Assembly: GCF_026151205.1 (NCBI RefSeq)
Contig: NC_087074.1
Span: 19,512,740-19,576,739, forward strand
DNA from: Bolinopsis microptera
Taxonomy: Eukaryota > Ctenophora > Tentaculata > Lobata > Bolinopsidae
Length of the DNA stretch: 64,000 bases
Direction: 5' to 3'
Below, in pieces: positions 11,601 to 22,346 of the stretch. A program made the translations under genes and the position numbers. Under the pieces are notes generated by a model, which worked only from the letters and a program-made list of their open reading frames with translations, was not told the DNA's origin and did not search any database. Numbering within the stretch: the stretch's first letter is position 1; each line of letters starts with the position of its first letter.

Positions 11601-14600
11601 CAGTGGCTACATTACATCCTACAATATTATAGTCTGGTTATAGTCATACATGATACATCTACACAGTATACACACTACACAGTATACACAGTACACACAG
11701 TGTACAGTGGCGTCTTACGTTGGTAGTTTTTAGACGAAATTAAGATCTTAGACAAAGATTTAAATCACATCGTTGTTAAACGGAACTGAATGGCCGTACA
11801 TTACCAATATTTCATGAATTAGTTAAAGAGAAAATGAAACCGATTCTCCAGGCTTATCACCTATAGTGAATGTAACAAAAGCAATACAATCAACAAGGAT
11901 AAGAGTACAATTACAAATAATTATCAAACACACACAAGGGAGGTAAAATCCACACCCGAGAAATGCCATATCACATTACACGGATCATTCTGACCACGTG
12001 TCTAAAAAGATATTGACTGAGATTCTAATCGTGTAAAACACAGCTGGTTTCATTTTTCTTGACGTAAAATATGTACATATAATCATTAGATACACATGTA
12101 TAGTGTATACGATTTTAATCATTATATATACATTGTGATCAGTAACTAACAATAATTAACCTAGTTACGAATAGTAAAGCAATGTATTTTTAGATGTAGC
12201 CAGGGTATGTTTGAACATGAGATATTTCATCTCTACCGATAACATTGATAATGTTTACATCCCTAGTTCTTGAGAATAACACAGTTGTTGATACCACTAG
12301 CTCCTGAGAATGACACAGTTGTTGATACCACTAGCTCCTGAGAATGACACAGTTGTTGATACCACTAGCTCCTGAGAATGACACAGTTGTTGATATCACT
12401 AGCTCCTGAGAATGACACAGTTGTTGATACCACTAGCTCCTGAGAATGACACAGTTGTTGATACCACTAGCTCCTGAGAATGACACAGTTGTTGATACCA
12501 CTAGCTCCTGAGAATAACACAGTTGTTGATACCACTAGCTCCTGAGAATGACACAGTTGTTGATACCACTAGCTCCTGAGAATGACACAGTTGTTGATAC
12601 CACTAGCTCCTGAGAATAACACAGTTGTTGATATCACTAGCTCCTGAGAATAACACAGTTGTTGATGCCACTAGCTCCTGAGAATGACACAGTTGTTGAT
12701 ACCACTAGCTCCTGAGAATGACACAGTTGTTGATACCACTAGCTCCTGAGAATGACACAGTTGTTGATGCCACTAGCTCCTGAGAATGACACAGTTGTTG
12801 ATACCACTAGCTCCTGAGAATGACACAGTTGTTGATAACACTAGCTCCTGAGAATAACACAGTTGTTGATACCACTAGCTCCTGAGAATAACACAGTTGT
12901 TGATACCACTAGCTCCTGAGAATAACACAGTTGTTGATATCACTAGCTCCTGAGAATAACACAGTTGTTGATACCACTAGCTCCTGATAATGACACAGTT
13001 GTTGATATCACTAGCTCCTGAGAATGACACAGTTGTTGATACCACTAGCTCCTGAGAATGACACAGTTGTTGATACCACTAGCTCCTGAGAATGACACAG
13101 TTGTTGATATCACTAGCTCCTGAGAATGACACAGTTGTTGATACCACTAGCTCCTGAGAATGACACAGTTGTTGATATCAGTGGGGGTGTGGCCACATTC
13201 CCCGCAGGTTCTCCAGACCATGTTGTTTGGCGCGCTACATACCGGACACGCCCACTCCTCCTCCAGACTGGCAATAGTCACTGTGTCTAGTGGTGCTTCT
13301 CCACCTGGGCATAATTAACATTAATTAACATTAATTAACAATTAATTAACAATTAATAATATTAATCAATACAATTAACATTGATTATAATAATAAAAAT
13401 TCATTCATTTATGTAGCTATTATGGCAGATTGATTGTGTTATAAAACAATCAGATTTAAATAAAGATACATGTGTCTGGAAACCCTGTACTAGTGTAACC
13501 GCTGTAACGCGTGCCTACGGCCGGGACTCCACTATCGCAGTTGAAATGCAAAAGTATAAACACGCACTATCATGCTGAATAATTATTTAAACGCATAAAC
13601 TCAAATTAAATAATTAATAAACATGTGTGGTACATACTCATACGTTTTACCCAAACTTACACGAGTTTTCAGCACCTGATTTGTCATCAACTAAACAAAT
13701 GACAGGTGATACAGATGGACAATGGACATAAGTCAATAGTCATGCATAGTTTACAGTAATAAATATCATTAGCATTCACATTAGGTGCAAGAGAAGAGAT
13801 AAATAAGTTTTGATAAAAGATTGTGGTGTCATCCCAGAGAAAGATATAGATACACGATCAAGAACAAAGGAAAAGACTGCATTGATCTTCTTACTAAATA
13901 CAAAGTCATAGCAGTTGTAGAACGGTCGACTCTCGCCTAAAAATAGATTTTACTAATTATCAGTGCTGAAATTTATTGTTTAGAAATATTATAATATGCT
14001 CTAAGAAAGTAAATGTATTTACCCAATAATCAATATTATTATATGGTGGCACTATTCATGTGATGTGCCATGATCTGAAATGATATTCAGATTTGACTTC
14101 AAAACATGAATTTGTAACAAAAGTAAATAAAGGAACCATCATCTCGGCTTGGGAACATATGACAAATACAGGCAACGGGATATTTAGAGGCAAACAATAC
14201 TAAAAAGTCAGTTAAAAAAACCTGATTTTTGTCTCTCGAAACTCATTTCATTGATCAGCTTTTTCTGGTTGTCTTTTTCTTTCAACTGATTCTCTATCAT
14301 CGCATTCTGAGATACATTCAATTATAAATTCGTAAGGATTGAAATCGATTCAGAGTTAAATAGTATGTGTTAATGCTTTTCAATACAAAGTAAAAACAAG
14401 GCCTTTACCCACTTAAAACCTTTCCATCACGATACATAATACTCAATAAATGTAATAGATTTGTAGTGTTATAATTAGTTTAATTAAATAAAGAAGTTTC
14501 GAGCTAACTGACCAGTTCATGTTCTAGACGGTCGTTAGAAGCAGTTTTGTCGAGACACTCCTGAATTTTCAGTTGCAGCTTTGCTATTTCCAGGTCCATT

Positions 14601-17239
14601 ATCTTAGACTCCTTTTCAGTTGCATCCAATGTCTTGTAAGATAAAATCGAAATTAATATTAGAAGCATTTTGTTTTTTATTGGTTTTAAATTAACTTTAG
14701 TATATGGACACGTTCATTTGAGTTTGAGGATATTGGTAAATATAAGTGACCATATTAAAAGGCACAGTGTAGTTGACTTTGTCACACTATGAAATTACAC
14801 AAACCCTTGATGGTTAGGATAATCGTCTCATCCTCTAGGCTAACTTTGTCACTTAACGATATCTTAATCAGGTGATAAGATATCGCTTAACTACGGCCGG
14901 CACGGAAATGGTTACATTGTCACACTATAAACATGTGACGGAGTAAATATGGACCCCTTGCTGCCGTTTTTGACCAGATTTTTGAGTGTCCAGTTGATTG
15001 GATGGGTACATATGACCATTACGTACATATTTGACGACTTTTTTTGTTAGATGGTGCACTCAGGTTTACTCCGTCACACATTTAAGAAAACATGTGAAGA
15101 ATGTTTAGGGCACCCTGATAAGCAATGCTGAGTAGTGTACGTTTATTTGATGGCCTGGAAGTGCTAGGAATTGTTATTATATCATATAGTCGTAAGGAAT
15201 TAAAACAGAGAAGGCACAAACAAGTTTACTTTGTCACATAATCTTGATGATATCTGAACATGTGTGAAATTGAACAAATAATGATATACCAGCTTACACC
15301 CCTTATTTTATGTACTATGGATCAAACAACACTGCTAGTACCACGCACCAGTCACATAAATCATTATCGGGTGGTAATATGTTAACAGTGTCACAATTAA
15401 ACTACCGCAACATGGTCAAAAATAGGGTAATTTCGTCACAAAAAAAAATATTATAACTCTGTTAGCTCCTTGCTGGCAAAATAACTAGTTCATTGATGAT
15501 AAAGTTACATAGTATTCTAATAGAGGTATAGCTCTTCAAAATAGGGGCAAGACATGTTTACTTTGTCACATCAGTTATTATAAGAGTTAGGTAATCGTCA
15601 TCAGATTAACAGAGCTTTTTCGTAGTTTGGATCGATTAATATAGGCAATAAAGCATCCTATGCCAATTTTAACACACTATCTTGATATTGTTGGGGCAGG
15701 GAAAGTTAATTTTGTCACATTTTCAGCGTCTTTGACAAATTAATCTAAAATTGTTAAACTTGAGCTCTGATGTTCTAGACAATATTATACCAATCGTTTC
15801 TGAAAGAATGCTGAATTCTAATAGAGTTATAGATCTTCAAAATAGGGGCAAGACATGTTTACTTTGTCACATCAGTTATTATTAGAGTTAGGTAATCGTC
15901 ATCAGATTAACAGATCTTTTTCGTAGTTTGGATTGATTTATATAGGCAATAAAGCAGCCTATGCTAATTTTTACACACTATCTTGAAATTGTTGGGGCAG
16001 GGAAAGTTAATTTTGTCACATTTTTAGTGACTTTGACAAATTTAACCAAAATTGTTAAACTTGAGCTCTGATGTTCTGGACAATATTCTACCGATTTTTT
16101 TCTGGAAGAATGTTGAATTCTAATAGAGTCATAGAATATATAGATCTTCAAAATAGGGGCAAGACATGTTTACTTTATCACATCAGTTATTATAAGAGTT
16201 ATTATAAGAGACTATTTCATTCTATAATCATTGTTTTTAACCTATTTACGATTTCGTATCATTTTTTGTGACAATGTAAACATCAACTGATCTTAACTTG
16301 CATCAACTGCATTGTCATCATATAAAGTTTTCACTCCTTTTAAACCAAAACCAGATATAAATAATTCGCCCAAAATTTAAAATTCCATATATTGTGACAG
16401 AATTAACCTCATTTCCTAATAACCAAGTGCCTGTATTATCTAACTATTCGAAACAAAATATTTTAGGGCTATGATTGGTAGATCAACCATCAAATAATGA
16501 GTTAAAAGGTTTTTGAGGACACCTCACAGTAGAATAGAGGTATGGTATTCTGAGTGTGACAAAGTTACCCAAATATTGCCTTGTAACCGTTCGATCCGTG
16601 CCCTTTAACCAATGTGGCATCATAATTGTTAGATTGACCTAATCTACTATATTTCAGACCAAGGAGTGATAATTAGACAACTGCAGTTAACTAAGTCACA
16701 CAAAATGTGACATTTGAACCATTATAGTGCTTAACAACAATAAATTTTCTTTCTGAGCAGTGCATATGGGAGTATGGGTTACGTGGCTAATGTTCAGAAC
16801 TTCTGAACGTACTAGGTTAATATATGTCAAAATTAAGCCACTATCGTCGAAAACGCTATCATTTTTGTTTACCAATATCCTCAAACTCAAATGAACGTGT
16901 CCATATAATTTTAAGAGTTTATAATTCAAAAACCGATACTTTTACGGGAGAATTTACCTTTCTGCAATTTCGTAATCTTTTTCTCTGATCATCTAGAATC
17001 AAATCTGAAAGAAAGTGTGTAACCATAAGAATGTTTACACTGTCTGAAATCAAAAAGAGTTCTCATACTACAATTGAAAGACATGCGCAATTAAATTGTT
17101 TAAAATACATTTTGTGGCACATATGGGATACTTCATTAATCATCTGCTATTAATGTCGAATGCAATTTACCAGTTGAAGAACTGATTGGAAGAGAAGTCG
17201 GACGGGCAGGAGTGAATTCTTCGTGAATCAAGTTATAAC
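5692..17239 (-). CDS. Coiled-coil / RanBP2 zinc-finger / PDZ / leucine-rich-repeat protein (14 exons)
   Basis: One frame with matching splice phases runs through exons 17171-17239, 16958-17004, 14513-14632, 14222-14306, 13661-13690, 13179-13304, 9906-10048, 9548-9649, 9248-9432, 8929-9047, 8072-8172, 7760-7864, 7540-7659 and 5692-5790 (stop). In protein order there is a Lys/Glu/Gln-rich coiled coil (exons 2-4). Next comes a RanBP2-type zinc finger, WACPVCSAPNNMVW then CGEC, with the W-C-C-N-C-C pattern intact. A PDZ domain follows, with LYDGLELYLATVQ, AKKMGLKERDQILKVNGKSV and CSVTVTVI. Last come at least five LRRs, for example LVSLKRLILTHNNLEHV, LEELSLIHNQISVLPDE and LEKLHLDNNVLTELPEY, and a short basic tail ending SLAQT. 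The PDZ and LRRs suggest a cytosolic scaffold, and the zinc finger could bind ubiquitin or RNA. I know of no named protein with this domain order. The donor after the zinc-finger exon is not GT (see findings). The N-terminus is open and may include exons near 20 kb. Confidence 0.88.
5949..5976. repeat. C/G homopolymer tract
   Basis: A run of C residues interrupted by a single A lies in AT-rich DNA just beyond the last exon of the PDZ/LRR gene. It has G-quadruplex potential on the minus strand. Confidence 0.8.
6117..7535. repeat. 8-bp minisatellite filling the last intron of the PDZ/LRR gene
   Basis: About 175 units of 8 bp (CACTGTAA, CACTGCAA, CACTGTGA and rare variants) are arranged in irregular higher-order mixtures. 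On the minus (gene) strand the units read TTACAGTG, TTGCAGTG and TCACAGTG, so most carry an acceptor-like YAG (TTRCAG). The array begins within 4 bp of the donor GTATGT at 7534-7539 and fills most of the intron up to the last exon. The long Cys/Ser/Val/Gln frames across it are artefacts of the repeat. Confidence 0.95.
8335..8928. repeat. 12-bp minisatellite made of tandem 5' splice-site sequences
   Basis: About 49 nearly perfect copies of the 12-mer CAGTACTTACAG run across this stretch, with one variant unit (GTACGTACAG, near 8785). On the gene strand the unit is CTGTAAGTACTG, carrying the donor consensus GTAAGT. The array runs directly into the genuine donor of exon 8929-9047, which reads CATCG followed by GTAAGTAGTAAGTACTG. 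Because 12 is divisible by 3, long open frames on both strands are artefacts. The low divergence indicates recent expansion or homogenisation. Confidence 0.97.
10088..11650. repeat. 63-bp tandem repeat, interrupted by a transposable element
   Basis: Units of about 63 bp (ACATCTACAGTGGCTACATT...TTATAGTCAT type) occur in about three copies before 10277 and four after 11404. Together they form one array of about seven units in the intron between the zinc-finger and PDZ exons. The array lies about 40 bp from the acceptor of exon 9906-10048. The element at 10278-11403 split it. Confidence 0.93.
10278..11403. mobile_element. Non-autonomous TA-inserted element with repeated AATTTTGTCA motifs
   Basis: The imperfect terminal inverted repeats are GGGTAAAGCACATAATTTTG on the left and the reverse complement of GGGTAAGGCACGTAATTTTG on the right. 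The insertion point is unambiguous because it lies inside a 63-bp tandem repeat: removing the element and one TA restores the unit, giving a TA target duplication (10276-10277 and 11404-11405). Inside, CTAATTTTGTCAC or its complement recurs at least eight times, mostly near the ends. No open frame resembles a transposase. TA target sites are typical of the Tc1/mariner superfamily, but the terminal sequence does not let me assign it. Confidence 0.85.
11651..12263. other. Intron sequence, no gene
   Basis: Part of the long intron between the zinc-finger and PDZ exons. A short GTATACACAG-type repeat lies near 11,660-11,705. I see nothing else. Confidence 0.5.
12264..13178. repeat. 34-bp minisatellite abutting the zinc-finger exon
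   Basis: About 27 copies of a 34-bp unit (GAGAATGACACAGTTGTTGA plus TACCACTAGCTCCT) show sparse substitutions (GAC/AAC; TACC/TATC/TGCC/AACA). On the gene strand the unit contains AGTGGTATCAAC and TCATTCTCAG, resembling a donor and an acceptor. The array meets the 3' end of exon 13179-13304 with no spacer. Confidence 0.95.
14703..16905. mobile_element. Non-autonomous TA-inserted element with many TTTGTCAC motifs
   Basis: Terminal inverted repeats of about 38 bp begin TATGGACACGTTCATTTGAG and are identical at both ends, flanked by TA (14701-14702 and 16906-16907). The interior carries at least ten copies of (A/T)CTTTGTCACA reading rightward in the left and middle parts. GTGACAAA or GTGACA copies read the opposite way near the right end, so the motif faces inward from both sides. 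A unit of about 300 bp that includes AAAATAGGGGCAAGACATGT is repeated three times (15.54, 15.84 and 16.15 kb). No transposase frame is visible. The element lies in the intron between exons 14513-14632 and 16958-17004 of the PDZ/LRR gene. Confidence 0.88.
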
Positions 17240-17689
17240 CTGGGCCATCCTCTTCATACATTCTGTACAAATGGTTGTTAAGACCCACTGTCCATTGCTC
17301 ACAGTAATCGTGTTAATATTTCTGCTGATCTTAAATTATGTTCTTAGAGCTTATTCATTGTCCCATAACACAGACAATTTGTATTTTAGTGTATATTCCA
17401 TTCGATTACTGCCTTAAACAAAACCAGCAATAAAATTGTGTAGATGAGATGGTAAAAAAGGGTTCTATAGACTATTTGTATTGTAGAATTGTTTCATTTC
17501 AGTAAATAGTTGTGCAGTTTATTGCAATTAACAAGAACAATGGTACTTTTCACAATTCAATGTTGCTGTACTAATTTCTCTTTTCCTCGATTCTTTTGTT
17601 ACATTTCATTTCTACTTTTGTTAGTTTTAGAGCTGCACAATGATAGCACTCTATAATTACCATGGCTTGCAAATAGTTTAATGGTAATT

Positions 17690-18060
17690 AGCAGGGGTGT
17701 AGGAAGCGGGGGGCAGGGGGGGCCATCGCCCCCCATGAAATCTGGGCAAGGGACCAAAAAGGGCCAACTTTTTAATTTAGGCTTCGAAGTCAAAAATTTT
17801 CTAAGTCAAAAATTTTCAAAGTTTTCTTGAAAACTATTTTTGTTCATGTTTCATGCTACCCTGATCATTATGAGCCAAAAATATTTGTTTCGGTTTTCGA
17901 AGTTCGATATACGATTTTGGTTCGAGGGTTCCCCTTTGTAATGCGATCTCATGTTATAAATCAAGAGGCTTGCATATAATGAACATATTGACATGGGTGG
18001 AGAGTTGAGTCTGTACAGAACCTAGTAGTTTCAGTTCCTTGTTAAACTTGCCGTACAGCA
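17690..18060. mobile_element. Possible DNA-transposon fragment with G-rich end
   Basis: The segment starting GCAGGGGTGTAGGAAGCGGG, followed by G-runs and CCATCGCCCCCCATG, resembles the terminal part of a hAT-like MITE. No matching inverted end is found before the LINE begins, so it is probably truncated. The assignment rests on general appearance only. Confidence 0.35.
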
Positions 18061-18069
18061 AGGACATTC

Positions 18070-19795
18070 ACTACTTTAGCCCGGCGAGGCACATAGCTCA
18101 CTCTACAACTCCGTGTCAAATGTGACTGATTTGGGCGGAGAGCTTAGATTTTGAGGAAGATGAGGGGGTTAAGTTGTATTTGGTGAGAAGCTTTGAGATG
18201 TTGGTATACCAAGGAAGTCCCAACATGATTTGTTCGTGAAATGCAGCACAGAGTAGTTCGTTTTCAGTGTTTTCAAGGCGACTATAGTAATCTATTGCAA
18301 GTTTGCAGGCTTCAAAGAATAGGGGGTGGCGCCCGCTTTCGCCCCAGCAACCTATATTTGATGCTTTTGAATGGACGGACAAAGACCACTTGATAAACTT
18401 GAGGTGGAATTTTGTCATAGTGGTCTTGTGCAATGTACTTCAAGGTATGCTGGGGGTTGGCTTTGTCATCTATTTTTGAAAGGTATCTCATGGTTTTTGA
18501 GTGGGGGCATAAGACTTGACAGCCATAAAGCAGGATTGGTTTTATTAAGGAGTCAAATAGAATATTAAGGGCACGGTGAGAGAGGGCATCCTTAACTATT
18601 TTGCCTTTGAGGTCATAGAGAGCACGGAGAGCCTTGGCCCTCAGCTCAGTATTTGCTGCTGTAAACGATCCATTTCTGTGGAATATTATGCCAAGATAGC
18701 AGTATTTATCGGTGTGCTGGATGGGCTGACCTCCCAATGTGAATGTTTCATAGGACTGCTTTCGTTTGGGAGGGCTGAATATTACAATCTTAGTTTTCTT
18801 AATATTTACTTCAAGGCCCATGGAGTCACAGAAATCAAATAGAATGTTGATATTGACTTGCAAGGCCTCGGGACTAAGAGCAAGAAGGACAAGATCGTCA
18901 GCCCACAGCAGATGTGATATCAGAACGTCAGCAAGAACTGGATAGTCACCAACAGATTTCAGGAGAGATGAAAAGTCATTAATGTAGATTTTAAAAAGGT
19001 CTGGCGATAGGGGGTGTCCTTGCTCCGTTCCTTTGCCAATAGCAATTTTAGGCGACAAGAGTTTGGAAATATTTATATGGGCAATAGAGTTTTTGTACAT
19101 ATCACTTAGGCAGTTGAAGAAGTTACCGGTTATTCCAAGGCATGTAATTTTGTGCAGAAGGAGGTCCCTAATACAGTGTCACAGTGGCGTAACGAAGGGC
19201 CCTGCTGACCCCGCTGTGCAGGGGGGCGCCGTCTTAGGGGGGCGCCAAATCGTCGTTTGAATGTGGGACAATTTCGAAAACTTAACTAAAGTACTAGCAA
19301 AACTGCGCGTTTTGCTCTAGATACACACTTTTTTAGAGATTTTTACCGGCGTATCTTCTAAAATCACCTAATTTGTTCAATTTTAGGGAGGGGCACCAAA
19401 AGGGGAGGGGGCGCCAACAGGGGGGCGCCTTTTCGGCAGGGGGGCGCCAACAGGCAACGTTACGCCACTGCAGTGTCAAAGGCCTTTCTTAGATCAACAA
19501 AGCATGCATAAAGACGAGCCTTTTCAGCTTTTGTGTATTTGTCAATTACTGTCTTGAGGGTGAAAACGTGATCGTTAGTTTGGGCACCTTTCGAAAATCC
19601 AAGCTGTTCTTTTGGGTCAGGACAGTAGAGCTTTTTGAAGTGTAACAGACGTTCAAGTAAGATGCTAGAGAACAGCTTACCCATACAACTGCCAACTGCT
19701 ATTGCTCTGTAATTGTCTGGGCTGAAGGGGTTGCCTGATTTATAGATAGGAGTGATAATACTGGTATGCCATGGATAATAGCCGGATCTAATATA
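18070..19795 (-). mobile_element. 5'-truncated non-LTR retrotransposon (LINE) reverse transcriptase
   Basis: Read on the minus strand and skipping the 289-bp insertion at 19182-19470, the frame gives the palm and fingers of a LINE reverse transcriptase. It starts near IITPIYKSGNPFSPDNYRAI, then QLGFSKGAQTNDHVFTLKT, ACFVDLRKAFDT, GTEQGHPLSPDLFKIYINDF, the catalytic LLWADDLVLLALS (an F/YADD variant with Trp), and CYLGIIFHRNGSF. After about 18,400 the frame shifts. The C-terminal segment (EQIMLGLPWYTNISKLL) continues in another frame to a stop at 18116. No endonuclease domain is present, so the copy is 5'-truncated and dead. It sits in the same orientation as the PDZ/LRR gene, between exon 17171-17239 and the exons near 20 kb. 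Confidence 0.93.
19182..19470. mobile_element. hAT-like MITE nested in the LINE
   Basis: The 289-bp insertion has terminal inverted repeats CAGTGGCGTAACG / CGTTACGCCACTG and a perfect 8-bp target duplication CAGTGTCA (19174-19181 and 19471-19478). Eight-base duplications with CAG...CTG ends are characteristic of hAT elements. The interior is G-rich, with repeated GGGGGGCGCC blocks and no coding capacity. Removing it and one target copy brings the two reverse-transcriptase frames together at the LRKAFDT motif, which dates it as younger than the LINE. Confidence 0.94.
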
Positions 19796-19868
19796 TATTA
19801 TTATACCATTGCTTTCATATCAAACCTCACTCATGACTCAACTACAGTCAGCATTTAATTACACTTAC

Positions 19869-20264
19869 CTTGATGTACTGTAGCACTTTCTTTGATAAGT
19901 GCCTTAACCACATGATATATGCTGTATCAAATATTATTGTCAGTCTTCCTGCATGTGCACGTATTATATGTACGAGAAACGAAAAGGCAAAAATACTTTC
20001 ATCAAGATCGAGTGCTGTTATTGTAAACTGAAAAAATAATTTGAACCCCGTGTCTTCTTGAATGCATATTATATATATTAGTGATAATAAACTGTGAACT
20101 GGAGGTATCTTCGGTCGAACCCTAAAATTACTGATACCAAATTTAAACCCCACATATGCGTGTATAGTCTCCAAATCTTCTCTTATCTCTGCTCTCGGAC
20201 TTTGTTCTTTTGAATAGAACTGTTTGTATACTTTAACAAATAGTGATTTTAACTTTGAGATAAA
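19869..20264 (-). CDS. Two candidate exons upstream of, or separate from, the PDZ/LRR gene
   Basis: Exon 20154-20264 follows an acceptor (ATATAGCAG), encodes VKVYKQFYSKEQSPRAEIRE, and leads to a GTGGGG donor. Exon 19869-20027 follows TTTTTTCAG, encodes ALDLDESIFAFSFLVHIIRA and YIMWLRHLSKKVLQYIK, and ends at a strong AAG/GTAAGT donor. Both have phase 0 ends and fit each other. The next exon recognised downstream (17239) needs phase 1, so an exon is missing or this is a different gene. The region is helical and I do not recognise it. A MVSVRDVKL start near 20.33 kb is possible but unproved. Confidence 0.55.
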
Positions 20265-20898
20265 CTGCTATATTATTATATTTTTGTACCAATATTCACC
20301 TAACTTAACGTCTCTCACTGACACCATCACCCGGCAACCAATTTTAAAGTAAAATTTATTAACGATCTGACTACAGACTGGCGGTCAACGTTCCCCGTAT
20401 AGTAGCTCAACGGAGGGGGTAATCAGGGCACGTGTTAATGAAAAATGTACGTGTCCTTCCACAATCCCTTCTGTTGGGTCACACGTTATTGGGAACTGAG
20501 ATCGCTATCGTGTAACTAGAAGCAGTATATGCAAAGTAACTTTGGTGATAGGTGATAGGCAATATGAAATTACACATCTTACTTTTACTTTATCCCGTCA
20601 CCCATGGACTTATTAATTAACGGCTGGTGGTGGTGTCATCGTTTGTCATACTCAAAACGTTTCGCGGTTGCGAATGCCGGCCCATCGAGGAAAATCTTTT
20701 TACTTTGTATTTTAACCATTATAAAGTATGATTAATCGGATATAGTACTGAGTTCAAACAGTCCCCGAAACGAAAAAGCAAACATTTGATTTTTGTTTCG
20801 GCGACTGAATCGTTGATGGGCCGGCAAATATTTGTTGTCGAGTAGTGTTGAATACTCATATTAACATGATTATTGATTTAATTTAGGAATTGTATATA
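20265..20898. other. Spacer, possible promoter region of the minus-strand gene
   Basis: Mixed AT-rich sequence with no coding exon that I can support and no shared repeat. Confidence 0.35.
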
Positions 20899-22239
20899 CA
20901 CTCCTGCGCGCAGTGTTGTGACCTCCCTTCGTCGTATTTTACACACATTTGGACGTTGGCAATTTATTCCATCGATAATTTTAAAGTTTTAACATTTTTA
21001 TATTAAATTCTTTTTTAATTTAGTTCTAAAACGATTGAACTTGCTTTCTGTGAAAATTTAATGTACTTTCGTAAAATAATTTTGATGTGGCAGCGATTTG
21101 AAAAGGAAATTAGTTAAAAATAATACAAAAAAATCGGACATTTTTTGATATTAAAACATGAATAACTTGGGCTGTGTTGACAGTAGAAAAATTTATTAAC
21201 CTCTATCCGACAGCTTTAAAATTTTTCTACGCGCCGCGCAAATCCACGCGCGCATTTTAGCGTGTCAAAATCGTTTAAAACTAGAATTAGTTGATGAAGG
21301 AGCATAATGCAGATCATAGGTTGTACGTGTGGCTTGAACATTATGATTTCGCGCCATTTCTTGTTTCTGCACTCGCTTTGAACTTTCATGGCTTTAACAG
21401 CAGTTATCGACTGACGACTTTGCTGTATTACATAGTGTACTTGGTACATAATTGATCAACGATAATAGGAGGAACCCCTGCAAGCTTTAAAGGGCTCGTG
21501 TTACTTTAACATCACTTTTGAATTTCACGAAAGCAGATAAAAGGTAGGTTTTCGTTGAATCAAAGTAAGCTAATATCAATTAGAACGAGTATAATTGTGT
21601 TACTTTAATAAATCGCTTGGTACTGTATTTTATAGTTAACTAACGACATTCTCGCTTTAGGTTATTTTATATAAAACACTTTTATCATTGTTGATTGTGA
21701 CTTGTCCAATCATTGCACTAGTTTATTACAAAGATTATCAAAATCTTGCGGTAAAATTATTATACAAGCACCCATAAATGACAAAAGTCATTTAATTTCA
21801 ACATTCCTCATTGCTTTTGTGATTTCCTGCAGCTCTTACTACTGGGCAGCTCTTACTACTGGGCAGGTCGCCCCGTGGTGGTTCATGGAGGCGTCTCAAA
21901 AAAAACTGACTGAACTATAATCTAAATATGATAAGTGCTTATTAACCTCTCTGCTTTAATTCAAACCTTTTATAGAATCTACATATGAACTTACAATATT
22001 TTGCAGTTTTAGTGACGTTGCAGAAACTCCGGAATACTGTGGATTGGGAGGAGGAGAAAGTGATAATTCTGTTATATGGCCTGTTTCTAGGACACGATAA
22101 ACTTCCTAATAAGGTATTTTTTTCAGGATACGATAAACTTCTTAATAAGGTATGATCTGTAGCTAGGACACGATTAACTTCCTAATACAGTATGTGTAGA
22201 TGATAACCTTCCTTCCTCTTCTAGATCAGATGGCTAAGT

Positions 22240-22275
22240 TACGGTGCAAAGACGGGTAGCTTGAGACTACCCGTT
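22240..22275. repeat. Short perfect hairpin
   Basis: ACGGGTAG and CTACCCGT face each other around a 7-base loop near 22251-22273, at the left edge of the satellite block. Confidence 0.6.
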
Positions 22276-22346
22276 GTTACCTATAATCTAACTCACTCTT
22301 TCCACATATGCGGCTAACCTGTTCCCGATCAATATTCAGGTAGTGG

